Below are positions 1 through 8,882 of a DNA stretch of 64,000 nucleotides, piece by piece. The position numbers and the translations under genes were made by a program. The notes below the pieces were generated by a model that was given only the letters and a program-made list of their open reading frames with translations, had not been told where the DNA came from and made no database searches. The DNA is from Okibacterium sp. HSC-33S16 (lineage in GTDB: Bacteria; Actinomycetota; Actinomycetes; Actinomycetales; Microbacteriaceae). How positions within the stretch are numbered: the first letter of the stretch is position 1; each line of letters opens with the position of its first letter. The stretch is from contig NZ_JALJZZ010000007.1 in assembly GCF_024171565.1 (NCBI RefSeq), forward strand, positions 124,001-188,000. Direction: 5' to 3'.

Positions 1-755
1 CCCCGCACGCCGACGAACGCTGGATGGCGTCCTACATGGACATGGTCACCGTACTCATGTGCACGTTCATCGTGCTCTTCGGCATGTCGACCGTCGACCA
101 GGCCAAGTTCGAGGAGCTGCGCAATTCGCTGGCGACCGGTTTCGGTGTCACCGAGTCTGAGTTCGCGGATACAGCGGACGGCATCGTCGTCGAAGCGGAG
201 AAAGTCGACGAAGAAGGTGAAAGCCTCACCGACCTTGATCTCGCCCAGGCAGAACTCGACGATCTCGTTGCGCTTCGAGAAAAGATCAAATCGAACCTCG
301 ACGCGCAGGGCCTGGGTGGTGCAGTCCAGTTCGAGATCGGTGAGCGCGGCCTCACCGTCCGCCTCGTGAGCACCGAAACGTTTTTCGAATCGAACAGCGA
401 CACTCTGAGTGCCAGCGTCGTCACTGTGCTTGACGCCGTAGCGCCGCCGCTCGCCGAAGTGGAGTATCACATTTCGGTCGAAGGTCATGCCGACTATCGC
501 GAGCCGAGTGGACCATTCCCGACAAACTGGGAACTCTCATCCGGCCGTTCCGTTCAGGTTCTTCGACACCTCGTTGAGCAATGTGCTCTTCCTGCTGAGA
601 GGGTCGCCTCGGTCGGTTTCGGCTCCGCGCAACCTCTGACCGCCGGGGCGACACCGGACGAACTCGCCCTCAACCGGCGCGTTGACGTGGTCGCACTGTC
701 TGACCAACCCGAGTCGGTCCGTTCTCTCCTGCCGGAGCTGGCCGCCAAGCAATAG
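1..755 (+). CDS. motB: Flagellar motor stator protein MotB (5' end outside window)
   Basis: MotB anchors the MotA/MotB proton channel to peptidoglycan. The reading frame is open from base 3, and residues HADERW precede the first in-window ATG at 24, so the true start lies to the left. The single transmembrane helix follows at once (SYMDMVTVLM, with the Asp expected to carry protons). After a periplasmic linker comes an OmpA/MotB peptidoglycan-binding domain with EGHAD, SSGRS and NRRVDVV motifs. A MotA gene should lie just upstream. fliM follows within 60 bases, so it heads or joins the flagellar operon. The identification is firm and only the N-terminus is missing. Confidence 0.93.
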   Translation, partial: PHADERWMASYMDMVTVLMCTFIVLFGMSTVDQAKFEELRNSLATGFGVTESEFADTADGIVVEAEKVDEEGESLTDLDLAQAELDDLVALREKIKSNLDAQGLGGAVQFEIGERGLTVRLVSTETFFESNSDTLSASVVTVLDAVAPPLAEVEYHISVEGHADYREPSGPFPTNWELSSGRSVQVLRHLVEQCALPAERVASVGFGSAQPLTAGATPDELALNRRVDVVALSDQPESVRSLLPELAAKQ

Positions 756-811
756 TTCGGGATCTCGGCGCTCCGCTAACCCCCATGGGTTCGCAGCCGA
801 TAGTGCTTTGT

Positions 812-1711
812 GTGACGGTCCAGAAACAAGCATCATTCAGCGTGCCCGAGAAGCCGGTAAGTGTCTACGACTTCCGCCGCCCGACGACGCTTGCCCGGGA
901 ACACTCGCGTGTGCTCGAACTTGCCTGCGAGACGTTCGCACGGCAATGGGGAACCCAGTTGACCGCGAAGGTTCGCGCCTGGTCACAGGTCACCTTCGAC
1001 AGTGTGTTGATGCAGACCTACGATGACTACGCATCATCGCTTCCCAACACCACGGCAATGGTGCTCTGCACGCTCGCCGGCCCGTCGCCCAAAGCAGTCA
1101 TTCAGTTTCCGACCAGCGCAGCGCTCAGCTGGATCGATCGCATGCTCGGTGGCACACGCAACACTCCTGCTCCCGAGCGACGATTCACCGCGGTTGAACA
1201 GGCGCTGATCCGGCAGCTGATGGATGACGCCCTCGACGACCTGCTGTACTCGTTTGGTGCCATGCTGACCACGCCAATCGCCGTCGACTCGATCCACTAC
1301 AACTCGCAGTTCGCCCAAGCCGCCGCGCCGTCTGAGCTGATGATCGTTGCCGGCTTCACGATTCAGGTCGGAGAGCACAGCGCACCGGCCACGGTCGCGA
1401 TTCCGGCCGAAGCGTTGCTCAGCCAGCTGGGCGACACGGCGGTCGTGGACACCCCGGCCGAATTCACCGCGTCGCTCAAGGGCCAGCTCAGCCAGGTACC
1501 CGTAGACGTTTCGGTTCAACTGGCGTCCGCCGACGTGCGCCCCGGCGTCATTCTCGGCCTTGCGGTTGGCGACGTCCTTTCCCTTCCCCACCCTCAACAC
1601 CGGCCGCTCGACGTCACCGTCGGCGGTCAGCCCCTCGCCCGCGCAGCGATGGGAGCAAACGGCTCCCGCTTGGCGTGTGTCGTAGTCGAAACTCAGGAGA
1701 TCAGCCGATGA
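812..1711 (+). CDS. fliM: Flagellar motor switch protein FliM
   Basis: FliM is the C-ring switch protein that binds CheY-P and sets rotation direction. The VYDFRRPTTLAREHSR segment near the N-terminus and a middle CheC-like domain are typical, followed by a C-terminal SpoA-type domain. I prefer the GTG at 812, giving MTVQ as in other actinobacterial FliM proteins. An in-frame ATG at 785 adds nine residues, and neither start has a convincing Shine-Dalgarno sequence. The stop overlaps the fliN start (ATGA), which implies translational coupling. At about 299 residues the length is normal. Confidence 0.92.
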   Translation: MTVQKQASFSVPEKPVSVYDFRRPTTLAREHSRVLELACETFARQWGTQLTAKVRAWSQVTFDSVLMQTYDDYASSLPNTTAMVLCTLAGPSPKAVIQFPTSAALSWIDRMLGGTRNTPAPERRFTAVEQALIRQLMDDALDDLLYSFGAMLTTPIAVDSIHYNSQFAQAAAPSELMIVAGFTIQVGEHSAPATVAIPAEALLSQLGDTAVVDTPAEFTASLKGQLSQVPVDVSVQLASADVRPGVILGLAVGDVLSLPHPQHRPLDVTVGGQPLARAAMGANGSRLACVVVETQEISR

Positions 1712-2412
1712 CCATCACTCAGACTCAGCTCCGCTCAGCCGCTGACGCCGCGGCCGCTCTGTTGCCGACCATGCCGGCTCTTCGGGCCATCCAGGGCTAC
1801 GACCGTGAGTCGATCGGTGATCACGCCCGGTCGGCGACGGTTGCCACGCTGGTCGGCGCGCCATCCGCCGATTTCGCGCTCATCCTGGTTGACCCGGATG
1901 CCCTCACGGTTGCCGCTGGCAGCGACTCCCCGCTGATTTCGGCACTGGACATCGTTCGTCCAGCGCTTGACGCGGCATCCGCTGCTTTCGGTGCGGGGGT
2001 ACTGGGCGAGTCCCGCAGAGAAGACGCCTCGGCACTGTTCGCAGACGAAGATACCGTTGTGTTCGCCCTCGCTGGCGATGCAGGCACCGCGGGCTGGTTC
2101 GCCATCCGGGTGCGTGAGCACGGCACCCTCGGTGCGTCGGCCGCCCCGACGACCACTGCCGTCGGCAAACTCAATCGCATCAACAATGTCGAAATGGCGC
2201 TCACGGTTGAGATCGGCCGCACCCGCATGTCGGTGCGGGATGTGCTAGCCCTCGAGCCGGGCGGAATCATCGAACTCGATCGGTCGGCGGGCGCTCCGGC
2301 TGACGTTCTGCTGAACGGTCGACTCATCGCCCACGGCGAGGTCGTTGTTGTTGACCAGGACTACGCCGTTCGCATCACCCAGATCCTCGACGTTGCCGAC
2401 GGCCAACTCTAA
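1708..2412 (+). CDS. fliN: Flagellar motor switch protein FliN
   Basis: FliN is a C-ring component that works with FliM and FliG in torque generation and as a docking site for export substrates. The C-terminal 75 residues form a SpoA/FliN domain: MALTVEIGRT, then DVLALEPGGIIELD, then NGRLIAHGEVVVVD. The first 150 residues form a longer N-terminal region than enterobacterial FliN (137 residues in total) and resemble a weak CheC-like or FliY-type extension. The ATG at 1708 is supported by CAGGAG eight bases upstream and by overlap with the fliM stop. It is followed directly by fliO with no spacer. Confidence 0.92.
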   Translation: MTITQTQLRSAADAAAALLPTMPALRAIQGYDRESIGDHARSATVATLVGAPSADFALILVDPDALTVAAGSDSPLISALDIVRPALDAASAAFGAGVLGESRREDASALFADEDTVVFALAGDAGTAGWFAIRVREHGTLGASAAPTTTAVGKLNRINNVEMALTVEIGRTRMSVRDVLALEPGGIIELDRSAGAPADVLLNGRLIAHGEVVVVDQDYAVRITQILDVADGQL

Positions 2413-2880
2413 ATGGACACCCTGTTCGTGGCGCTTCGCGTCATCCTCTCGCTTGCGGCCGTGCTCGGCCTGCTCTGGTATGCCCAGCGCCGCCTCACGC
2501 GTGGAAAGTCTCGCAGCAAGGCCGCCGAGCTTGTGACGGTTGTCGGGCGCCAAGGCATCGGCCTGAAAGCCTCGGTTGTTGTCGTCGACGTTGACGGCAA
2601 GCGGTTTTTGCTCGGCGTCACCGAGCACGCGGTGAACGTGCTGCACAGCGACGATGTACCCGCCCTCGAAACCGCGACGACCGCAGAGGTGACCTCGGAG
2701 TCACCCGCGAAGTCCTTCGCGAACACGCTCGCGGAAGTGACGGACATCAGCGGCGCAGCGACCGCTCCAACGGCTCCCCTTCGGCCGCGCAAGCACCAGC
2801 CGTCGGTACAGGCATCCGGTTCCATTCTTTCTCCGTCCACCTGGAAACAGACGGCCGCTGCTCTTCGACAGATCCGTTGA
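2413..2880 (+). CDS. fliO: Flagellar biosynthesis protein FliO
   Basis: FliO assists assembly of the FliP pore in the flagellar type III export gate. The protein is 155 residues. One N-terminal transmembrane helix (about residues 4-22) is followed by a basic stretch and a small cytoplasmic domain with ELVTVVGRQGIG and KRFLLGVT motifs typical of the family. The ATG follows the fliN stop directly, and the TGA overlaps the ATG of fliP. The C-terminal third is low-complexity and probably disordered. FliO is the least conserved export-gate protein, so position between fliN and fliP adds much of the support. Confidence 0.88.
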   Translation: MDTLFVALRVILSLAAVLGLLWYAQRRLTRGKSRSKAAELVTVVGRQGIGLKASVVVVDVDGKRFLLGVTEHAVNVLHSDDVPALETATTAEVTSESPAKSFANTLAEVTDISGAATAPTAPLRPRKHQPSVQASGSILSPSTWKQTAAALRQIR

Positions 2881-3719
2881 TGACCGCCCGCCCGACGCCG
2901 ACCGTGTCTCGGCACGTGCAGCGTCGTGTCGTGCTTGCCGTTGTCACTCTCGCCCTCATTGTCGTCTTTCTCCTGATCGCGCCGACGGTCTCACACGCGG
3001 TACCGGTTGACCCGACACCGCCGACCGACCCCACGAACCCGAGTGATCCGGGGGACGTGACCGTCGATATTAACGGCATCAACGGCACACCGTCGGCCGC
3101 CGTTTTGACGCTCGTCGGAATCACATTGCTGTCGGTGGCACCGGCACTGCTCTTGATGATGACGTCGTTCACCAAGATTTTCGTGGTTCTGGCGATGACC
3201 AGGAACGCGCTGTCGCTGCCGTCGATCCCACCCAACCAGGTGCTTGCCGGCCTCGCGCTCTTCCTGTCGCTGTTCATCATGGCGCCGGTGTTGACCGACA
3301 TCAACACCCTCGCCGTCCAGCCCTACCTGGGCGGCTCACTGTCGTTCACCGACGCGCTCGACCTGGGCTCGGGGCCGCTTCGCGACTTCATGCTCGCCCA
3401 CACCCGCGAAGAAGACCTCGCCCTGATGACGCGGGCGGCTGATCAGCCCAATCCTGAGAACGCGGATGCTGTTCCGCTCCTGACCCTGATTCCAGCGTTC
3501 ATGATCTCTGAACTACGCGCCGCCTTCATCATCGGTTTCGTAATCTTCGTGCCGTTCCTCGTCATCGACCTTGTCGTGGCCGCGGCCCTGATGTCGATGG
3601 GCATGATGATGCTCCCGCCCGTAATGATCTCGCTCCCGTTCAAAATTTTGCTGTTCATCCTTGTCGACGGCTGGGGTCTCATCATCACCTCGCTTATCTC
3701 GAGCTATGGGGCCGGCTAA
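2880..3719 (+). CDS. fliP: Flagellar export gate protein FliP
   Basis: FliP forms the pentameric core of the FliPQR export channel. The 279-residue product starts with a cleavable signal peptide (hydrophobic residues about 17-35 ending near SHA), then a Pro/Asp-rich linker, then the conserved membrane core with TSFTKIFVVL, PPNQVLAGLALFLS and LLTLIPAFMISELRAAF, all classic FliP motifs. ATG at 2880 overlaps the fliO stop; a TTG one codon upstream is less likely. The stop overlaps the fliQ start by one base. Confidence 0.96.
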   Translation: MTARPTPTVSRHVQRRVVLAVVTLALIVVFLLIAPTVSHAVPVDPTPPTDPTNPSDPGDVTVDINGINGTPSAAVLTLVGITLLSVAPALLLMMTSFTKIFVVLAMTRNALSLPSIPPNQVLAGLALFLSLFIMAPVLTDINTLAVQPYLGGSLSFTDALDLGSGPLRDFMLAHTREEDLALMTRAADQPNPENADAVPLLTLIPAFMISELRAAFIIGFVIFVPFLVIDLVVAAALMSMGMMMLPPVMISLPFKILLFILVDGWGLIITSLISSYGAG

Positions 3720-3994
3720 TGGACTCCAATTCCGTTCTCGACATCGCGATGCAGGGCCTCATCGTCGCGGCCAAGCTTTCTGCGCCCATCCTCGTCACCG
3801 CCCTCGTGGTGGGCTTCGCGGTCTCACTCGTCCAATCGATCACGCAGATCCAGGAGGTCACGCTTTCCTTCGTGCCTAAAGCGATCGCGGTCGCGCTGGC
3901 CCTCCTTGTTGCCGGGCACTGGATGATCGCCGAAATCGTCTCGTTCACCCACCGAATGTTCGACATGATCCCGTCACTGTTGAACGGCGGCTGA
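3719..3994 (+). CDS. fliQ: Flagellar export gate protein FliQ
   Basis: FliQ is a two-helix membrane protein that packs around FliP/FliR in the export gate. The 91-residue length is the family norm. The core ILVTALVVGFAVSLVQSITQIQE followed by LSFVPK is diagnostic (split here at the conserved QEVTLSFVPK). The start overlaps the fliP stop by one base, and fliR starts one base after the stop. Two transmembrane segments lie at about residues 15-40 and 52-78. Confidence 0.96.
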   Translation: MDSNSVLDIAMQGLIVAAKLSAPILVTALVVGFAVSLVQSITQIQEVTLSFVPKAIAVALALLVAGHWMIAEIVSFTHRMFDMIPSLLNGG

Positions 3995-3995
3995 G

Positions 3996-4754
3996 ATGGC
4001 GTTCACACTGGACTTTCCTTGGATCGAAGCTGTTTTGCTTGCCAGCGTCCGCATGGTGGCCTTTCTGGTCATCGCACCGCCGTTCTCCTACGGCGCGATT
4101 CCGGTGCGGGTCAAAGGCATGCTTGGCGTGGCACTTGCCCTCGCGGTCTCCCCACGCCTGACACCGGGTTACGAGTCCTTCGACACCGGCCCCTTCATCG
4201 GGGCGCTCATCGCGGAAATCCTCATTGGAGCGGTTCTCGGTTTCCTGGTGATGCTGGTGTTCGCGGCTGTGCAGTCCGCTGGCAACCTGATCGACATGTT
4301 CGGCGGATTCCAGATGGCACAGGGATTCGACCCACAGTCAATGATCAACGGTGCCCAGTTTTCCCGTCTCTTCCACATGACGGCCCTTGCCCTGCTTTTC
4401 GCCTCCGGCGGCTACCAGCTCATCTTCGGTGGCCTGATCCGCACCTTCACCGCGCTACCGCTGGGCGGAATGATCGATCTCACGGCGCCGGCCCAGGCGA
4501 TGACCACCGGCGTAACCCAGATGTTCCTCGCCGCGGTCCAGATCGCGGGCCCTCTGCTCGTCGTTCTGTTTCTCGCCGACGCCGGGCTCGGCCTACTCAC
4601 CCGTGTCGCTCCCGCGCTCAACGCGTTCGCACTCGGCTTCCCACTCAAGATCTTCTTAACGCTTACCCTCGTCACCGTCACCTTTGTGGCCCTGCCGCAG
4701 CTGGTCTCCTCACTGACCGGCGATGCCCTGCGCCAACTCACGGGGGTGAGGTAA
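3996..4754 (+). CDS. fliR: Flagellar export gate protein FliR
   Basis: FliR completes the FliPQR channel and docks FlhB. The 252-residue protein has about six predicted membrane helices with the family's AQGFDPQS and ALGFPLKIFLTL motifs. The ATG lies one base after the fliQ stop, and the TAA overlaps the flhB ATG, so the whole fliN-flhB run is translationally coupled. Length and motifs are normal. Confidence 0.95.
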   Translation: MAFTLDFPWIEAVLLASVRMVAFLVIAPPFSYGAIPVRVKGMLGVALALAVSPRLTPGYESFDTGPFIGALIAEILIGAVLGFLVMLVFAAVQSAGNLIDMFGGFQMAQGFDPQSMINGAQFSRLFHMTALALLFASGGYQLIFGGLIRTFTALPLGGMIDLTAPAQAMTTGVTQMFLAAVQIAGPLLVVLFLADAGLGLLTRVAPALNAFALGFPLKIFLTLTLVTVTFVALPQLVSSLTGDALRQLTGVR

Positions 4755-5854
4755 TGGCCGAGAACGATTCAGGGGAACGTACCGAGCAAGCGACCGAAAA
4801 GCGGATGAAGGAAGTCCGCGAAAAGGGACAACTCTCCAAGTCGCAGGACCTCACGGCCTGGCTGGGCATCGGCGCCGCTGCGCTCATGATGCCGGCGACC
4901 ATGGGCCTGGCCGCCGACGCCGGAACACTGCAGCTATTTCGGATCGGTGCTATCGCATCTCAGCCCGACCCAAATGTAGCGCTGGGCACGCTTGGACTCG
5001 GCTTGTCCTCCCTCATGTCCAGCCTCGCACCCCTCCTCGCCGTGGTTGGCGTAGTCGTGCTTGCCGGTGCCGCCGCCCAGGGCGTTCACCTCAAAAAGTT
5101 CACCGGAAAGTACGAACAGTTCAACCTCGTCACCGGCATGAAACGTGTTTTCGGAATGCAGGCGCTGTGGCAGGGCGCCAAAGCTCTCCTGAAGACCATC
5201 GTCGTCGGCGTCGTTCTCTATCTGGTCATCCAGGGCCTCATGCCTCTGCTTATGGGCACAGGCGGGCTGTCGGTCTCTGCGGTGGTGCAGGCCGCTGCGG
5301 CAGGAACCGGCTCACTTCTCCAGTCGGCCGTCGCGGCCGGGCTGATCCTCGCCGCTGCAGACGTGTTCGTGGTCATGCGCCGCAACCAGAAACGCACTCG
5401 GATGACGAAGAAAGAAGTGCGGGACGAGAGCAAGAGCTCCGAGGGTGACCCGCTGATCAAATCGCAACGCCGGTCCCGGCAGCTTGCCATGAGCCGCAAC
5501 CGCATGATTGCGGCGATCGCCGATGCCGATGTCGTCCTGGTGAACCCCACACACGTCGCCGTCGCCCTGAAATACGAGCCCGGCAAATCCGCCCCCCGTG
5601 TCGTTGCCAAGGGCGCAGGAACCATCGCAGCCCGTATCCGGGCCGAGGCGGAGACCCAAAACGTGCCGATGGTGCAAGACATTCCGCTGGCCCGTGCACT
5701 GCACGCGGCCTGCGACCTCGGCCAGGAAATCCCCGTTGACCTCTATAACGCCGTCGCTCGCGTTCTCATGTTCGTCATGGCGCTTCGACGCCGTGGCTCA
5801 GCCAGTGGGATGCACACCATGACTTCTTCAGTTCTCAGCCCAGGAGGCGCCTGA
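4754..5854 (+). CDS. flhB: Flagellar export switch protein FlhB
   Basis: FlhB switches the export apparatus from rod/hook to filament substrates through self-cleavage. The product is 366 residues. It opens with ERTEQATEKRMKEVREKGQLSKSQ, split here as the hallmark basic N-terminus, followed by four membrane helices and a cytoplasmic domain. The autocleavage motif NPTH is intact at residues 264-267. The ATG at 4754 overlaps the fliR stop. The frame stays open upstream through fliR, but that extension has no FlhB character. An AGGAGG at 5842-5847 near the 3' end serves flhA. Confidence 0.96.
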   Translation: MAENDSGERTEQATEKRMKEVREKGQLSKSQDLTAWLGIGAAALMMPATMGLAADAGTLQLFRIGAIASQPDPNVALGTLGLGLSSLMSSLAPLLAVVGVVVLAGAAAQGVHLKKFTGKYEQFNLVTGMKRVFGMQALWQGAKALLKTIVVGVVLYLVIQGLMPLLMGTGGLSVSAVVQAAAAGTGSLLQSAVAAGLILAAADVFVVMRRNQKRTRMTKKEVRDESKSSEGDPLIKSQRRSRQLAMSRNRMIAAIADADVVLVNPTHVAVALKYEPGKSAPRVVAKGAGTIAARIRAEAETQNVPMVQDIPLARALHAACDLGQEIPVDLYNAVARVLMFVMALRRRGSASGMHTMTSSVLSPGGA

Positions 5855-5855
5855 C

Positions 5856-7907
5856 GTGAACCGTAACCTTCCCAAGATCGCCGTTCCCCTCGGTGTGGTC
5901 GGCATCCTCATGTTGCTGATCGTGCCGGTGGCCGCCGGACTGCTCGATGTCCTCATCATCGTGAACATCCTCTTCGCGCTCGTCATCCTGCTCACCACCA
6001 TGTTCGTGCGCAAGCCGCTCGACTTCTCGGTGTTCCCGTCGCTCCTCCTCGTCGCTACCCTGTTTCGGCTGGGCCTCAACGTCGCCTCGACACGCCTGGT
6101 CTTGGGCGAAGGCTACGCCGGCCACGTCATCGAAGCCTTCGGCAACGTTGCGGTCGGCGGCTCCATCGTCATCGGCGCAGTGGTGTTCCTCATCCTCGTG
6201 GTGATCCAATTCGTTGTGGTCACCAAGGGTGCGGAACGTGTCGCTGAGGTCGGCGCACGATTCACGCTCGACGCGATGCCCGGTAAGCAGATGGCGATCG
6301 ACGCCGACCTCAACGCCGGCCTCATTACCGACACCCAGGCGCGAGAACGCCGGGCCGAAGTCTCTGCCGAGGCCGACTTCTACGGCGCGATGGACGGTGC
6401 ATCCAAGTTCGTCAAGGGTGACGCAATCGCCGGCATTATCATCATCATCATCAATGTCGTCGGCGGCATCGCGATTGGCATGTTGCAGAACGGCATGGAG
6501 ATCGGTGAAGCGGTCAGCACCTACACCCTCCTGACCATCGGCGATGGGCTCGTCACCCAAATCCCAGCACTCCTCATGGCGGTTTCTACCGGCATGATCG
6601 TCACTCGTTCCAACGCCGAATCCGACATGGGCTCCACGGCATCCGCCCAGCTCTCCCAGTCGCGAAACGCGTTGATGATTGCTGGCGGCGCCGCCATCGC
6701 AATGGCGCTGATTCCCGGAATGCCTGTGCTGCCGTTCATTGGCGTCGGCCTGTTCCTGCTTTTCGCCGCCCAGCGCATCAAGACGTCGGAAGCAGCCAAG
6801 AAGGCATCGGCAGAACAGGCAGAACTCGCGGAAAACGCGCCGGCTCCCGAAACGACGGAAGAACTGATGGAGCGGATGCGTGTGCACGCATTGGAGATTC
6901 TGCTTGCGCCAGACGTCGTCAACATCGTTTCCGGATCCTCGGACGACCTGCTCGCGCGGGTGCGCGCGCTCCGCCGCACGATCGCGATGGACCTCGGCAT
7001 CATCGTGCCTCCGGTTCGCACGAGGGACAGTGTCGACCTGCCCTCCTCCACTTACGTCATTCGGATTTCCGGAGTCGAGGCCGGGCGCGGGCTGGCACCA
7101 TCCGGCAAGGTGCTGGCACTGGGCGACGCTCTCGACAACCTGCCAGGGCAGGTCACTATCGAGCCGGTCTTCGGCCTCGCCGGCAAGTGGATTCCGCAGG
7201 AGATGCGGCACAGCGCAGAAATGACAGGTGCAACAGTGATTGACCGCGTCTCGGTCGTGGTCACCCACCTGTCATCCATCATCACCGGCAACGCGGCCCG
7301 CCTGCTCACCCGCGAGGACGTGAGGCAGCTCACCGACAGCATCAAGCAGGTGAACCCATCTGCCGTCGACGAGCTGACGCCCGCACTGCTCAGCCTCGCC
7401 GAGGTACAGCGCGTGTTGCAGGGTCTTCTCGCGGAGCAGATCCCCATCAATGACCTCGCCCGCATCTACGAGGCACTTGCGCTGCGGGCCAAGGTGTCGA
7501 CCGACCCCGAAGGGCTGATCGAGGCAGCGCGCCAGTCGCTGGGCCCGGCCCTCACCAGCCAATACCTCGACGGCCGCATACTTCGTGTGATCATGATCGA
7601 CCCGACGCTCGAGCAGTCCATGCTCGAGGCAATGCGTCCGTCAGAACTCGGCACCCAGATTCTGCTTGACCAGGGCCGGATCGAATCGGTCTTCACTTCG
7701 CTGAAGGGCGCCGTCGCGCGCGCAGAGGCTAATGGTCACTCCGCAGTGCTGGTCTGCGCACCGGCGTTGCGACCGGCCATCCGGCGCCTGGTCTCGAGCC
7801 AGTCCAACGGCCTCCCGGTACTCTCTTACCAGGAAGCCGGAGCAGCTAACGTCGACATCGAAACAGTGGGAGTGATCGGCAATGCCGAACCGATTTCAGC
7901 GAACTGA
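5856..7907 (+). CDS. flhA: Flagellar export protein FlhA
   Basis: FlhA is the energy-converting subunit of the flagellar type III secretion gate. It uses the proton motive force and docks chaperone-substrate complexes. The 683-residue protein has a membrane half with about eight helices (including VASTRLVL and the GDAIAGIIIIIIN segment) and a C-terminal cytoplasmic domain with PVRIRD-like VPPVRTRDS and EIARVLQ-like motifs. The GTG start is one base after the flhB stop and is preceded by a perfect AGGAGG eight bases upstream. The last 26 bases overlap the next gene. Confidence 0.96.
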   Translation: MNRNLPKIAVPLGVVGILMLLIVPVAAGLLDVLIIVNILFALVILLTTMFVRKPLDFSVFPSLLLVATLFRLGLNVASTRLVLGEGYAGHVIEAFGNVAVGGSIVIGAVVFLILVVIQFVVVTKGAERVAEVGARFTLDAMPGKQMAIDADLNAGLITDTQARERRAEVSAEADFYGAMDGASKFVKGDAIAGIIIIIINVVGGIAIGMLQNGMEIGEAVSTYTLLTIGDGLVTQIPALLMAVSTGMIVTRSNAESDMGSTASAQLSQSRNALMIAGGAAIAMALIPGMPVLPFIGVGLFLLFAAQRIKTSEAAKKASAEQAELAENAPAPETTEELMERMRVHALEILLAPDVVNIVSGSSDDLLARVRALRRTIAMDLGIIVPPVRTRDSVDLPSSTYVIRISGVEAGRGLAPSGKVLALGDALDNLPGQVTIEPVFGLAGKWIPQEMRHSAEMTGATVIDRVSVVVTHLSSIITGNAARLLTREDVRQLTDSIKQVNPSAVDELTPALLSLAEVQRVLQGLLAEQIPINDLARIYEALALRAKVSTDPEGLIEAARQSLGPALTSQYLDGRILRVIMIDPTLEQSMLEAMRPSELGTQILLDQGRIESVFTSLKGAVARAEANGHSAVLVCAPALRPAIRRLVSSQSNGLPVLSYQEAGAANVDIETVGVIGNAEPISAN

Positions 7908-8628
7908 CCCGCCCACGGTACCGACGGTGCCTGGCGCCGCGATGGCCGCACTACTCGACTCCGTAGACGGCGCGGAACGCAAGCTCTACACAGAGCAGGC
8001 CCAGGCCGAACCGGTTTCGCCGGGCGGCCACGCTTTCGCGCAGGTACTGGATGACCTCACCGCAAACCTGGACACGGCGTCCCCCGTGCTTCCGCCGCTC
8101 TATCGACGTCGCCCGGCCGCGCCAGCACCGCTGTCGGCTCCCGGTGACCTGGTTCTCGTGATCGGTGCCCCAGTGGATGCGCTCGCTGTCGTGCGATCGA
8201 TGGCGGCGGCCTCGGATGCCGTGGAGATCGCGGTCGCCGGTACCGTTGAGAACACCGGAGCCCCGCGAGTGGATGACCGCCGCACCGCCGTGCGCGCCCG
8301 AGCCATGGGCGTGCAGAACTCAAGCCCTGTGTTTGTCGCATACGGACTTGACCGCGGGCCGAGCCCGGCACCGGGCTGGGCCGACACCGTGGGCAGCATC
8401 TCACCCGACCAGGTCTGGGTGGCCATTGACGCCGGGCGCAAGCCGGACGACACGGCGGCCTGGGTCAACACGGTGGCCGCACTCATTCCGGTGGACGCCG
8501 TGGCCGTGGAGGGCAGTGCTTTCACGACGAGCCCCGAAACCGTCGAGCAACTCAACCTGCCGATCGGCTGGGTCGACGGCCGGACGGCTCGTCCGGCCCC
8601 GGCACAGCGACCCGTATGGGATAGTTGA
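7882..8628 (+). CDS. Flagellar-locus hypothetical protein, possible degenerate FlhF/SRP-type NTPase
   Basis: A 248-residue protein that I cannot name with certainty. Its place between flhA and csrA is where flhF sits in many bacteria. Residues 88-107 read GDLVLVIGAPVDALAVVRSM, which has the beta strand and glycine of a P-loop but lacks the GK[S/T] needed to bind phosphate. Near the C-terminus QVWVAIDAGRK and LNLPIGWVDG recall the G4/G5 region and the Pro-rich end of SRP-type GTPases. The N-terminal 85 residues are Pro/Ala-rich and probably unstructured. It overlaps flhA by 26 bases and ends 3 bases before csrA, so it is translated with the export operon. An independent flagellar accessory protein is the alternative. 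Confidence 0.6.
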   Translation: MPNRFQRTDPPTVPTVPGAAMAALLDSVDGAERKLYTEQAQAEPVSPGGHAFAQVLDDLTANLDTASPVLPPLYRRRPAAPAPLSAPGDLVLVIGAPVDALAVVRSMAAASDAVEIAVAGTVENTGAPRVDDRRTAVRARAMGVQNSSPVFVAYGLDRGPSPAPGWADTVGSISPDQVWVAIDAGRKPDDTAAWVNTVAALIPVDAVAVEGSAFTTSPETVEQLNLPIGWVDGRTARPAPAQRPVWDS

Positions 8629-8631
8629 CCG

Positions 8632-8874
8632 GTGCTAGTTCTCACGCGTAAACCCGGTGAGCGGGTTCTGATCGGCGACGATATCGTGGTGACGTTCCTC
8701 GAATCGCGCGGCGACAGCATCCGTATCGGAATTGATGCGCCATCGGGCGTTCGGATTCAGCGACACGAGATCGTTGAAGCGGTCACCGAAGCCAACCGCG
8801 CGGCGACCGAGGCCGACACGTCGGCCGAGGACCGTATCAAGGCGGCGCTCGGCTACATCCCGACCGCCGACTGA
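8632..8874 (+). CDS. csrA: Carbon storage regulator CsrA, flagellar-type
   Basis: CsrA is a homodimeric RNA-binding protein that represses translation by binding GGA motifs over ribosome-binding sites. In flagellated Gram-positives it controls flagellin synthesis and is held inactive by FliW. The 80 residues begin MLVLTRKPGERVLIG, the standard first strand and loop, and contain the RIGIDAPSGVRIQRHEI core with the RNA-contact basic residues. The tail is about 15 residues longer than E. coli CsrA (61). It starts at GTG three bases after the preceding gene and ends the rightward flagellar operon, 8 bases from the end of the convergent fliW. Confidence 0.95.
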   Translation: MLVLTRKPGERVLIGDDIVVTFLESRGDSIRIGIDAPSGVRIQRHEIVEAVTEANRAATEADTSAEDRIKAALGYIPTAD

Positions 8875-8882
8875 CGGGGGTC

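Noticed and set aside
4019-4753. An in-frame open extension upstream of flhB running through fliR
   Set aside because: It lies out of frame inside the conserved fliR gene, is rich in Arg/Pro/His, and the flhB ATG at 4754 gives the exact family N-terminus.
6436-6452. ATC repeats resembling a simple repeat in flhA
   Set aside because: They encode the run of Ile in a conserved membrane helix of FlhA, not a repeat element.
5835-7268. A 477-codon open frame antisense to flhA
   Set aside because: Its composition (Asp/His/Arg-rich) is that of an antisense shadow of a high-GC gene, and no start site or family fits.
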